Of a stretch of DNA of 64,000 bases, positions 51,773-59,662 are shown piece after piece. The position numbers were made by a program, and so were the translations under genes. The stretch comes from Lysobacteraceae bacterium P (GTDB taxonomy: Bacteria; Pseudomonadota; Gammaproteobacteria; Xanthomonadales; Xanthomonadaceae): NCBI GenBank assembly GCA_005503055.1, contig SCOX01000001.1, positions 496,001-560,000 on the forward strand. Reading direction: 5' to 3'. The stretch's first letter is position 1, and every line of letters begins with the position of its first letter. The notes below the pieces were generated by a model that worked only from the letters and a program-made list of their open reading frames with translations, did not search any database and had not been told where the DNA came from.

Positions 51773-53377
51773 TCACTCGCGCAGGATTCGCAGGATTTCC
51801 GCAACCGCCAACCGGTTCTGATGGATCCTGTGCCCCGAGCGGATCACCAGGTTCGAAGCGGCGCCGGGAATCATTGCACTTTCGAGCGGCACGACGCCGT
51901 CGGTCTGCTGGCGATGCAGCGGCTGGACACCTGCGATGGTGTGATAGGCAATTCCTTCGACCGGCAACAGCGCCTCGGTCGCCCGTCGTACCGGCTGCTG
52001 CGCTTGCAGGGTGGAGATGCTGTTGATCCAGCCTTGCTGGAACACGTGCAGCATTTCGGGCCGGATCGAAGCGGGGTTGGATAACGCGATCCGGCGCAAG
52101 GCATGCACTTCGAGGGCGCGCCGGCCCACGAGATCGCGCGTGAGACGGCCCAGCAGCGTGGCTGCGCTGGGGCTTCCGCGATGCGGCGCGGCGAGGAACA
52201 CGGCGCGGGCGATCCCGGGATAGGGTTCGAACGAGAAAATGCGCTTGATGAGTTCCAGGTCCTGCGTGCTGGCGTCGAGCGCTTGAGGTGGCACCACGAA
52301 GGCGGCGTTCCACAAGGCGTCGCCGCTTTCCACGCACAGCAGCCGGGCAACCACGCCCCCCATGCTGTGACCGATCAGCACCGCCCCCGAGCGTGCACTG
52401 GCGGTGCCTTCAGGGTCGAGCAGATGCCAGGCGTCGTCGAGGTACTCCTGCACGCGCATGCGCGCCACCAGCAGCGGCGCATCCGTTTGGTAGATCACCT
52501 GCCAGATCTGGAATCGCTCGCGCAGGTCCTGCGCGCCCCAGATGGCGTTGCTCAGACTCGCCCAGATGAGTGGATTGCTGCCCAGCCCATGGATCATCAC
52601 CAGCGGGCGTTTGTTCGGGTCGTAGTCCTCGAGCAGATACAGCCCCGCGCGACGCCCGATCTGCTTGCCGCCCACCAAACCCCACAGGCCGGAGCGTTCC
52701 AGCTTCGATATCTGCATGCCCCAGGCATAGCCGGCGGATGTGTCGCTGGCGAGGGGGAATCGATGCGGGCCGACGGTGACGGCATCGATACGCTGCGGGT
52801 CGGCCAGCACAAGACGCGGCGGTGCGTCAGGCTGCCGAGTATCCGGTTCGATCCACGCGGTGAGGTTGTGGAACACGCCGGAGTGCGGCGACAGGCGCGC
52901 CAATGGCGCGTCTTCGCGGCGCGAGGAGAGCGCCGCCATCGCCACGCCGAAGCCGGCTCGGGCGTAACGCTGACCCCTGAACGCGTCCATCGGAACGTCC
53001 TGCGCTCGCCTGAGCCGCAGCGGCGGCTGCATGCTGGACGACGTCCCGCGCAATTCGATCTGCAGGCGTACCTCGCCCAGTTGCAGCACTCCGGGCGACC
53101 ATGCATCGGGATGCCGTTGCAACGCGCGTGAAAGCACGTGCTCGGCCGCCTGGGTCGCCATCAGTGCCGCGGCGTCGGCCTGCGCGCGGTCATCCGTGTC
53201 AATCGCACGGTACGCATCGACCGCGCAATGCAGCCAGGCTTGCAGGTCGCCGTGCTCGGACCGCTGCGCCTGCGACGCCCATGCGCGTGCCGACTCGAGA
53301 GGCGCGCCGGCAGACGACGGCTCCGACACTCCGGTGCCGTGCTGCGATGATCCGGCGGTCGACTGCGGTGAATTCAT
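51773..53377 (-). CDS. alpha/beta hydrolase, lipase/esterase-like
   Basis: A 534-residue protein. Residues 1-250 are an N-terminal region of unknown fold with Ala/Gln-rich helices. The hydrolase core starts near 255: RPLVMIHGLGSNP (oxyanion HG), LIGHSMGGVVARL (nucleophile Ser338), AAPHRGSPSAATLLGRL, and a late TDGVVPLESAM Asp and SGHRIHQN His. This is the GPI-inositol-deacylase/lipase-like subgroup. No clear signal peptide is present with the start at 53377. Natural substrate unknown. It follows glucokinase on the same strand by 93 bases but looks functionally separate. Confidence 0.82.
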   Translation of the reverse strand: MNSPQSTAGSSQHGTGVSEPSSAGAPLESARAWASQAQRSEHGDLQAWLHCAVDAYRAIDTDDRAQADAAALMATQAAEHVLSRALQRHPDAWSPGVLQLGEVRLQIELRGTSSSMQPPLRLRRAQDVPMDAFRGQRYARAGFGVAMAALSSRREDAPLARLSPHSGVFHNLTAWIEPDTRQPDAPPRLVLADPQRIDAVTVGPHRFPLASDTSAGYAWGMQISKLERSGLWGLVGGKQIGRRAGLYLLEDYDPNKRPLVMIHGLGSNPLIWASLSNAIWGAQDLRERFQIWQVIYQTDAPLLVARMRVQEYLDDAWHLLDPEGTASARSGAVLIGHSMGGVVARLLCVESGDALWNAAFVVPPQALDASTQDLELIKRIFSFEPYPGIARAVFLAAPHRGSPSAATLLGRLTRDLVGRRALEVHALRRIALSNPASIRPEMLHVFQQGWINSISTLQAQQPVRRATEALLPVEGIAYHTIAGVQPLHRQQTDGVVPLESAMIPGAASNLVIRSGHRIHQNRLAVAEILRILRE

Positions 53378-53470
53378 GTCTGAGCGACTGGCTATCGCCC
53401 GGATTCTAATAGGGTTCGGCTTCGCCCTCATCACCTGCGGCGGCGAACCGAGCCACCGGCCTTGCGCTCG

Positions 53471-54481
53471 TCACGCCATGGTCGACTGGGCCGCATGCGC
53501 GGCCGCGCCGAGCAGGCCGGCCTGGGGATGCACCACTGCGAAGCACGGCACTTGCGACACGGACGCGGCGAATCGGCCCTTGTCCTCGAAGCGAGCGCGG
53601 AACGGCGATGCCTGCAATGCTCCGAGCATCTTCGGCACCAGGCCGCCCGACAGGAATACGCCGTCCCACGCACCGTGCATCAGCACCAGATCGCCCGCCA
53701 TCGAGCCGAAGGCCGAACAGAACATCTCGATCGCTTCGCTGCACCGTGTGTCGCCAGCCGCCGCGCGCGACGTGATCTGCGAGGGCGCGAGCAACTGCGG
53801 TGTTTCGCCATGCACTTCCAACACCGCCGCGTGCAGGTTGGTCAATCCCGGGCCGGAAACCAGGCGTTCGCAAGAGACGCGTCCGAACCGTCGTGCCAGG
53901 CACTCGAGCAGGCGCAGTTCGGCGGCCGTGCCGGGCGCGAAGCCGGCGTGCCCGCCTTCGGTCTCCAGCGGGTGGCAGCGTCCATCGCGCACCATCAGAC
54001 CGCCGACGCCGAGCCCGGTGCCGGGCCCGATCACCGCATAGGTACGGGGCTGGCACGCATCGAAAGGCTTCAGCGTACCGGGACCGATCGCGACCACGTC
54101 GTCCGGGCCAAGACGCGTGATCGCCATGGCCTGCGCGGCGAAATCGTTGAGGAGCCAGACGCGTTGCAATCCCAGCTCGCGCCGTACCTCCTCGCTCGTG
54201 ATGGTCCAGGCATGGTTGGTGACCTGGACCTCGCCGTCCACGACTCGCCCGGCCACGGCGAACACCGCCGAATCGACCACCGCACCCTGCTCGTCCAGGT
54301 ACTGCCTGCCCGCGTCGGCGAGCGAAGCGAACGCAGCCACCGGATATTCGCGCACGGTGTCGATGCAGATCAGACCCGCAAAGGCGCCGTCGGCCAGCGC
54401 GAAACGCGCGTTGGTGCCGCCGATGTCGCTGACCAGCACGCGCGTTCCTGCGCGCGATGCATGCATCCTTGCTGCGTTCAT
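53471..54481 (-). CDS. glk: glucokinase
   Basis: A 336-residue kinase of the bacterial glucokinase family. Motifs: VSDIGGTNARFAL (phosphate loop), LLNDFAAQAMA (catalytic Asp), IGPGTGLGVGGL and HPLETEGGHAGFAP (sugar-binding Glu and His). It converts glucose to glucose-6-phosphate. The ATG overlaps the stop of the secreted GH5 gene by four bases, so glucose kinase production is coupled to that of the hydrolase. It is the last gene of the LacI-controlled locus. Confidence 0.93.
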   Translation of the reverse strand: MNAARMHASRAGTRVLVSDIGGTNARFALADGAFAGLICIDTVREYPVAAFASLADAGRQYLDEQGAVVDSAVFAVAGRVVDGEVQVTNHAWTITSEEVRRELGLQRVWLLNDFAAQAMAITRLGPDDVVAIGPGTLKPFDACQPRTYAVIGPGTGLGVGGLMVRDGRCHPLETEGGHAGFAPGTAAELRLLECLARRFGRVSCERLVSGPGLTNLHAAVLEVHGETPQLLAPSQITSRAAAGDTRCSEAIEMFCSAFGSMAGDLVLMHGAWDGVFLSGGLVPKMLGALQASPFRARFEDKGRFAASVSQVPCFAVVHPQAGLLGAAAHAAQSTMA

Positions 54482-56247
54482 GTGCGCTCCGGTGTCTCGG
54501 GCTGGAAGCGCAGGTTGCGCAGTTCCATGCCCGGAGTGATGGCTTCCACGATCAGCGTGTTGCGGCCTTCGAACACGGGCATGCGCAGCGTCTCACCGAC
54601 GCCGACATCCGCCAGCGCCACGCCATTGAAACGCAACCGGACCTTGCCGCGTCCACCTTCCAGCCGCAGCCGATACGATCCTGCACGCTCGGCGAGGAAG
54701 GTGTACTGCATCCACTCGCCGGGCTGCATGCCGACGACGCGCCAACCCTGTGCATCGCGGTCGAGATCCACGCCGTCGTTGCGGTAGTCCTTTGCCGGGT
54801 TCCAGTCCACGCGCGGGCGTCCGCTTTCGTTGGCCGAATCGAGGTCGTGATAAGCCAAACCGTCGCGCCCCATGTCGAAATCGACCGCGTCGAACCCGCC
54901 GCCCGCGGCACCGATGCGATGGTCGCGAAACGGTACGGCACGCTCGGAATTCGGCGATCGCAGCCACGCGTCGATGACGTCGATGTGCACGGTATTGTGC
55001 TCGAAACGGACGTCGCGCTCGGCCAGCGTCATCAGCGCCGATTCGGCTTCGGCGGCCGTGGGTCGCGCGCGCTCTCCACGCCAGTACGCCAGCAGCTGGC
55101 CGTATCCGGTAGTGGGTTGGATCTGCAGTGGGTTGTTGTAGCGGATCTTCTTCAGCGGCCACGAGGCCCAGCCAATGCCCTCGCCTTCCACCAGCGCCAC
55201 GGTCCGCGCATACCAGTCGTTCGAGTTCTCGCCGGTCTCGCCCAGGTACAACGGCAGATTCCAGCGATCGCGAAGAGCGAGCATGTCCCGGATGCTCTCA
55301 AGTGTGGTCGCGTTCCAGTACTTGTGGAAACTCAGGACGAGGTTATCGTCCCACGGGCCGTCGTCGAGCACGCCCAGGTAGTTGTTGCCCCAGCAGTTGC
55401 CTTCGATGATCACGATGTGGCGCTTGTCCACCTCGCGGATCGCGCGCGTGGTGCGCACCAGCAGTTCGCGCAGCGGTCCATTGCCGCGCTCATTGCAGCC
55501 ATTGCGGTCGCTGGCATCGCTGAAGCCCCAGTTTGGCTCGTTGATGATGTCGTACGCAGCGACGGCGGGCTCGTCCTTGTAGCGCTCCGCCAGCCGGCGC
55601 CACAGCGCGACCATCTTGTCGCCGTTGGCCGGATCGTCCCACAGCGAACGCGCATCCGGGTCGCGGTCGACGATGTTGAGGTCGTTGCCCTGACCTCCGG
55701 GTGCGGCATGCAGGTCCAGTACCAGGTACATGCCGTTCGCCTTCACCCACGACAGCAGTTCGTCGGTCCGGCGGAATCCTTCTTCGCGCCACGTCTGCAC
55801 GCCGGCGACGCGTTCCTCCTCGACTGGCGCGGTGTACAGCGCGTAATGCATCGGCAGGCGCACGGAGTTGAAACCCCATGCGGCGAGCGCGTCGACGTCG
55901 GCCTTCGTTACGTGGTTGTCGCGCCACGCCTGATAGAACGCTTCGGTCTTCTCCTCGCCGATCAGTTCCGCGATGCGGGCCCGGATCGACCGCTGCGTGC
56001 CCGGCCCGGGCATCTCCAGCATGTAGCCTTCCTGCAGCATCCATCCGCCCAGGCCGACACCGCGCAGCACCACCGTGCGTCCGTGCTCGTCGACGATCCG
56101 AGTGTCCTGCGCTCGCAGGAACCCGCCCGCCTGTGCAGGTGCGACCACGCCGAACAGGCATCCGCAGCCCAGCGCCAGCGAAGCGATGCGCTGCGTGAAA
56201 CGCGCCGATCGCGATGGGAACACGCGCCGCCGCTGTCGCGCGAGCAT
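54478..56247 (-). CDS. secreted GH5 glycoside hydrolase with C-terminal beta domain
   Basis: A 589-residue exported enzyme. A long basic signal ends near AQAGG. The TIM barrel has VVLRGVGLGGWMLQEGY, NSVRLPMHY, the acid/base Glu237 in IINEPNWG, LSFHKYWN and the nucleophile Glu337 in LGETGEN, the clan GH-A pattern. Residues about 460-589 form a beta-rich module (GDGVDLDRDAQGWRV-like, then PGEWMQYTFLAERAGSYRLRL) like a family 6/35 carbohydrate-binding domain. It probably cleaves a beta-glucan. Coupled to glucokinase downstream; seven bases from the halogenase-like gene upstream. Confidence 0.88.
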   Translation of the reverse strand: MLARQRRRVFPSRSARFTQRIASLALGCGCLFGVVAPAQAGGFLRAQDTRIVDEHGRTVVLRGVGLGGWMLQEGYMLEMPGPGTQRSIRARIAELIGEEKTEAFYQAWRDNHVTKADVDALAAWGFNSVRLPMHYALYTAPVEEERVAGVQTWREEGFRRTDELLSWVKANGMYLVLDLHAAPGGQGNDLNIVDRDPDARSLWDDPANGDKMVALWRRLAERYKDEPAVAAYDIINEPNWGFSDASDRNGCNERGNGPLRELLVRTTRAIREVDKRHIVIIEGNCWGNNYLGVLDDGPWDDNLVLSFHKYWNATTLESIRDMLALRDRWNLPLYLGETGENSNDWYARTVALVEGEGIGWASWPLKKIRYNNPLQIQPTTGYGQLLAYWRGERARPTAAEAESALMTLAERDVRFEHNTVHIDVIDAWLRSPNSERAVPFRDHRIGAAGGGFDAVDFDMGRDGLAYHDLDSANESGRPRVDWNPAKDYRNDGVDLDRDAQGWRVVGMQPGEWMQYTFLAERAGSYRLRLEGGRGKVRLRFNGVALADVGVGETLRMPVFEGRNTLIVEAITPGMELRNLRFQPETPERT

Positions 56248-56254
56248 GCCGGCG

Positions 56255-57778
56255 TCAGGCCACGCTGGCGGCGGCGCGAACGCCGGGGCAATACTGGTCG
56301 ATGTACGCTTGATGCTGCGGCAACTGGCGCACCGTCTGGTCGACGTGGCGGCGGATGTCGTCGAGGAATCGCTGCAGATCGGCCTCGCTCATTACGTCCG
56401 CGGTCGGGTGGTAATGCTTGGGCATCACGCCCTGGCCCATCATGACCTGGATCCAGGAGTTCTCCGCGAACAGTTCCTCGGCGGTGCGGAATACCTTGCC
56501 GGTCTCGCGGAACAGGTCGATGCGGTGCTGGAGCGTCGCCGGAATCTCCATCTCGGAGATCGCGCACCAGTACGGCGTATCGCGGCGATTGGTCAGGTGG
56601 TAGTGCAGCACGACGAAATCGCGAACGTGTTGCAGCTCCGAATCCAGCTGCGCGTTGTACTGGTCGATGTCCGGCTGCGCGATCACCTGCGGGAACATGC
56701 GCAGCAGGTGGACGATGCCGCGCTGGATCAGATGGATCGTGGTCGATTCCAGGGGCTCGATGAAACTACCCGCCAGGCCCAGGGCGACGACGTTCTTGTG
56801 CCAACACTTCTGGCGCTGGCCGGGCTTGAAGCGGATTGGCCACGGGTCCTTGACGACCTCCCCTTCCAGGCTCGACATGAACTCGTGTCGTGCCTCGTCG
56901 TCGCTGATGAAACGGCTGGAATAGACGATGCCGTTGCCCATTCGATGCTGCAGCGGAATGCGCCACTGCCAGCCGGCGCTGCCCGCGATCGCGCGCGTGT
57001 AGGGCACCGCGTCGCGAACCGCGGTGGTCTGCGTCGCCAGCGCGCTGTCGTTGAACAGCCAGTGCGACCAGTCGGTGAACTCCACGCCCAGCGCCTGCCC
57101 GATCAACAACGCACGAAAGCCCGTGCAATCGATGAACAGATCGCCTTCCAGCAGCGAACCGTCGGCCAGCTTGAGGGCCGCAACATGACCCGATGCCTCG
57201 TCGGTGAGCACTTCGACGATCTTGCCTTCCACGCGCTTGGCGCCATGGCCCTGGCTGAGCGTGCGCAGGAAGCGCGCGTACAGGCTCGCATCCATGTGAT
57301 AGGCATAATTGATGCCACCGCGCGGCAGGTGCGCGAACTTGTCCTGCATCGCGGCCTTCAACTCCACGCAGTAGTCTTCGTAGCCGCTCGCGATGCCGAG
57401 TTCGCGCCCGCGCAGCCAGAAGTGCTGGAACCCCGCGGACCAGTGGTCCTTGCCGCTGATGCCGAAGGAATGGATGTAGCGGTGTCCCTTTTCGAGCCAG
57501 TTTTCGAACGAGATGCCCAGCTTGATGGTGCCCTTCACCGCCGACATGTACTCCTGTTCGTTGATCTCCAGCAGGCGGTGGAACGTGACCAGCGTCGGGA
57601 TCGTCGCCTCGCCGACGCCGACGGTGCCGATTTCCTCCGATTCCACGAGGGTGATGTCGAGCACCTTGCCCAGCGTGCGCGACAGCGCCGCCGCTGCCAT
57701 CCAGCCCGCGGTTCCGCCGCCGGCGATGACCACGCGACGGATCGGCCGGTTCTGGAGGTTGGTGGTGTCGGTGCTCAT
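56255..57778 (-). CDS. tryptophan-halogenase-like flavoprotein of a TonB-linked locus
   Basis: A 507-residue flavin-dependent halogenase-family protein. It has the FAD loop GGGTAGW (20-26), GVGEATIP (54-61), the catalytic-type lysine Lys86 (TIKLGISF), the halogenase motif WQWRIP (270-275) and EPLEST (341-346) with the conserved Glu. So the active-site parts of a halogenase are all there. Yet its neighbours are SapC, a cupin and sugar genes, not a natural-product cluster. Proteins of this type are common near carbohydrate TonB receptors, where their role is unknown. Confidence 0.85.
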   Translation of the reverse strand: MSTDTTNLQNRPIRRVVIAGGGTAGWMAAAALSRTLGKVLDITLVESEEIGTVGVGEATIPTLVTFHRLLEINEQEYMSAVKGTIKLGISFENWLEKGHRYIHSFGISGKDHWSAGFQHFWLRGRELGIASGYEDYCVELKAAMQDKFAHLPRGGINYAYHMDASLYARFLRTLSQGHGAKRVEGKIVEVLTDEASGHVAALKLADGSLLEGDLFIDCTGFRALLIGQALGVEFTDWSHWLFNDSALATQTTAVRDAVPYTRAIAGSAGWQWRIPLQHRMGNGIVYSSRFISDDEARHEFMSSLEGEVVKDPWPIRFKPGQRQKCWHKNVVALGLAGSFIEPLESTTIHLIQRGIVHLLRMFPQVIAQPDIDQYNAQLDSELQHVRDFVVLHYHLTNRRDTPYWCAISEMEIPATLQHRIDLFRETGKVFRTAEELFAENSWIQVMMGQGVMPKHYHPTADVMSEADLQRFLDDIRRHVDQTVRQLPQHQAYIDQYCPGVRAAASVA

Positions 57779-57789
57779 GCCCGGGATCC

Positions 57790-58809
57790 TCAGCGGTTGA
57801 GTCGTTGCAACAGGCGCGCACGCAACGTGCGCGCGCGGGTTTCGTCGAGCGGCGCCAGCACGCGGCGCGCCTCGTCGGGAATATGGTCGGCGGTGGCTTC
57901 GTCGGGTGCGAAGACGTAATGGCCGAACACGTCCTCCCACACTGCACGCTGCGCTGGCGGGAGGTCGCGCACGGTCATGATGGCCAGCATCAGCGCGTTC
58001 ATCGGCGTGTCCATCCAGGCCGGCGACTGCCGCCACCAGTAGTTGACCAGCACGTTGAACGGCTCCAGCCCTTCGATGTGGTGCCACCACATGCTCGGGA
58101 TCAGCACGGCGTCGCCGGGTTCCAGCACCGCGCTGCGGGCGTGCCGGCACGCTTCCTCGAAGCGTGGGAAGCGCTCGAAATCCGGCGCCGCGAAATCGAC
58201 CAGGCTGATCGGCTGCCCCGCCGGCGTGTGGTCGAGCGGACCGACGTAGAGATTGCGCAGTTGCTCGGGCGGGAACAGCGTCACCCGGCGGCGGCCTGCG
58301 ACCACGCAGGCAAGGTTGTCCGGCACGTCCTGGTGCGCGGCGATGCGCGTGCGGTTGCCGATCCAGATGCTCGCCAGCGGTTCGCGCGCGCCCAATGCGA
58401 CGTCGTTGTGCGTGCGGAATCCGGGCAGCCAGGTGTCGATGGTCGTGGAAGCGACGTAGATCGACGGCGGTGCCTCCTCGGTCGCGTACTTGAGCAGCGT
58501 GTTCAGCGCGACATCGAGCGGCACCTGCTCCTGGCGGAAATTGAAGCCGCTCAGATCATCGTTGTAGAAGAAGCGTCCGCCGATTTCCGGCGGCCCGACC
58601 GTGGCGACCACCGGCGGCGCCTGGCGACGTTCGAATCCGCGCAGGTACGCGACCCCCGCCTGCGCCGATTCGCGCGCCGCGTTCACCATCGGCCAGTCGG
58701 AAACGAGGCCCCGCAGGATCACCGGCTGGCCGGAAAGCAGGATCTCGTCCGGGATCGCGCGCGGATCGACGTCCGCGCGTTCCGCAATGGAACTAGCGCT
58801 CGGCAGCAT
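57790..58809 (-). CDS. JmjC/cupin-like (cupin_8) putative Fe(II)/2-oxoglutarate hydroxylase
   Basis: A 339-residue protein with the cupin_8 fold of FIH-type hydroxylases. The iron ligands are His159 and Asp161 (AAHQDVPDN) and His243 or His244 (SMWWHHIEGL); RRRVTLFPPEQLRNLYVG follows as in the family, and PGDAVLIPSMWWH closes the barrel. ILRGLVSDWP at 31-40 is the normal N-terminal segment. It may hydroxylate a protein or small molecule. It overlaps SapC by 17 bases and precedes the halogenase-like gene by 11, in a tight operon. Confidence 0.85.
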   Translation of the reverse strand: MLPSASSIAERADVDPRAIPDEILLSGQPVILRGLVSDWPMVNAARESAQAGVAYLRGFERRQAPPVVATVGPPEIGGRFFYNDDLSGFNFRQEQVPLDVALNTLLKYATEEAPPSIYVASTTIDTWLPGFRTHNDVALGAREPLASIWIGNRTRIAAHQDVPDNLACVVAGRRRVTLFPPEQLRNLYVGPLDHTPAGQPISLVDFAAPDFERFPRFEEACRHARSAVLEPGDAVLIPSMWWHHIEGLEPFNVLVNYWWRQSPAWMDTPMNALMLAIMTVRDLPPAQRAVWEDVFGHYVFAPDEATADHIPDEARRVLAPLDETRARTLRARLLQRLNR

Positions 58810-59503
58810 GGCGGCGGCGGTTCGTCCGCTCGATCAGGTCGCGGAAGCGCGAAATCGAGGCGACGGCCATGAACACCGGCTCCAGGTGTCCCGCGCGGTG
58901 GAGCGCGTCCAGCGCGGCCGCATCGAGCGCGCGCAGGCGCTCTTCATTGATCGTATGGAAGCCGGTGAGTCGATGGACCGAACCGCCTTCCAGTTCGACG
59001 TCGAGCGCGAAGGATTCGAGCAGCTCGTGATGCCGCAGCGCCTGCACGAAGGCCGGCGCCTCGCGCATCCCGTCGTGCAGCGCCAGAAGCACCGAGGTGA
59101 TGCGCTCCAGGTACTCGCTCGTGCCGCCGTGTTCGCGAAACAGCGCCTCGCCCTGCCCGCCTTTCGCGCGTGGGTGGTCGAGGTCTATATGGACGGTCAG
59201 CGATTCGCCGTCGCGACCGATCAGGAACGGCTGCCGTTGGATCGCCAGCGGCACGTAGGTGGCGTTCCAGCGTCCGCCATCGAGAAACAGATTGCTGCCC
59301 TCGCTGAAGCCGAACAACGCGACCGGCTGCATCGTGTCGTCCGCACCGCGTCGGAACACGATCGGATAGTGCGCCTGCACGTTGCGGAACTCCGCGGGGA
59401 AGGTGAGCGCAAACATCACCTCGTCGCCCAGCGTCGCGTCGTGGCGGGTGTCGATCCGCAGGTTGCGGTGTTCGACGTTGTTGAGCGCTACGTGATTGGG
59501 CAT
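58793..59503 (-). CDS. SapC family protein
   Basis: A 236-residue protein with the SapC family pattern: EHRNLRI, FPAEFRNVQAHYPIVFRR, ALFGFSEGSNLFLDGGRWNATYVPLAIQRQPFLI and DLDHPRA. The family was named after a Campylobacter S-layer locus but is widespread next to TonB receptors in alpha- and gammaproteobacteria; its biochemical role is not known. It carries no signal peptide. It is downstream of the large receptor across 159 bases that hold a strong hairpin. Confidence 0.88.
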   Translation of the reverse strand: MPNHVALNNVEHRNLRIDTRHDATLGDEVMFALTFPAEFRNVQAHYPIVFRRGADDTMQPVALFGFSEGSNLFLDGGRWNATYVPLAIQRQPFLIGRDGESLTVHIDLDHPRAKGGQGEALFREHGGTSEYLERITSVLLALHDGMREAPAFVQALRHHELLESFALDVELEGGSVHRLTGFHTINEERLRALDAAALDALHRAGHLEPVFMAVASISRFRDLIERTNRRRHAAER

Positions 59504-59584
59504 GGAGTTCCTGTGTGCTGGCGAAACCCGGTACTTCCTATCCTATGCACGCTCCCGTGCGTCAACCAGACAATCCGGCCAGAC

Positions 59585-59614
59585 AGCGGGCCGCCGGTGG
59601 CGCGGCGGCCCGCT
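59585..59614 (-). terminator. strong hairpin after the TonB receptor gene
   Basis: AGCGGGCCGCC (59585-59595) pairs perfectly over 11 bases with GGCGGCCCGCT (59604-59614), with an eight-base loop. It lies 48 bases after the receptor stop. No T-run follows on the minus strand, so it may be a partial terminator or a 3'-end stabiliser that sets a higher level of receptor than of the SapC-to-glk genes. Confidence 0.55.
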
Positions 59615-59662
59615 CCCTGGCCGCGCGACCGGACGGCCGCGCGACACTGCTCGACTGCGACG

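Noticed and set aside
56255-57778. Secondary-metabolite gene cluster around the tryptophan-halogenase-like gene
   Set aside because: No polyketide, peptide-synthetase or tailoring genes nearby; the neighbours are SapC, cupin, TonB receptor and sugar genes.
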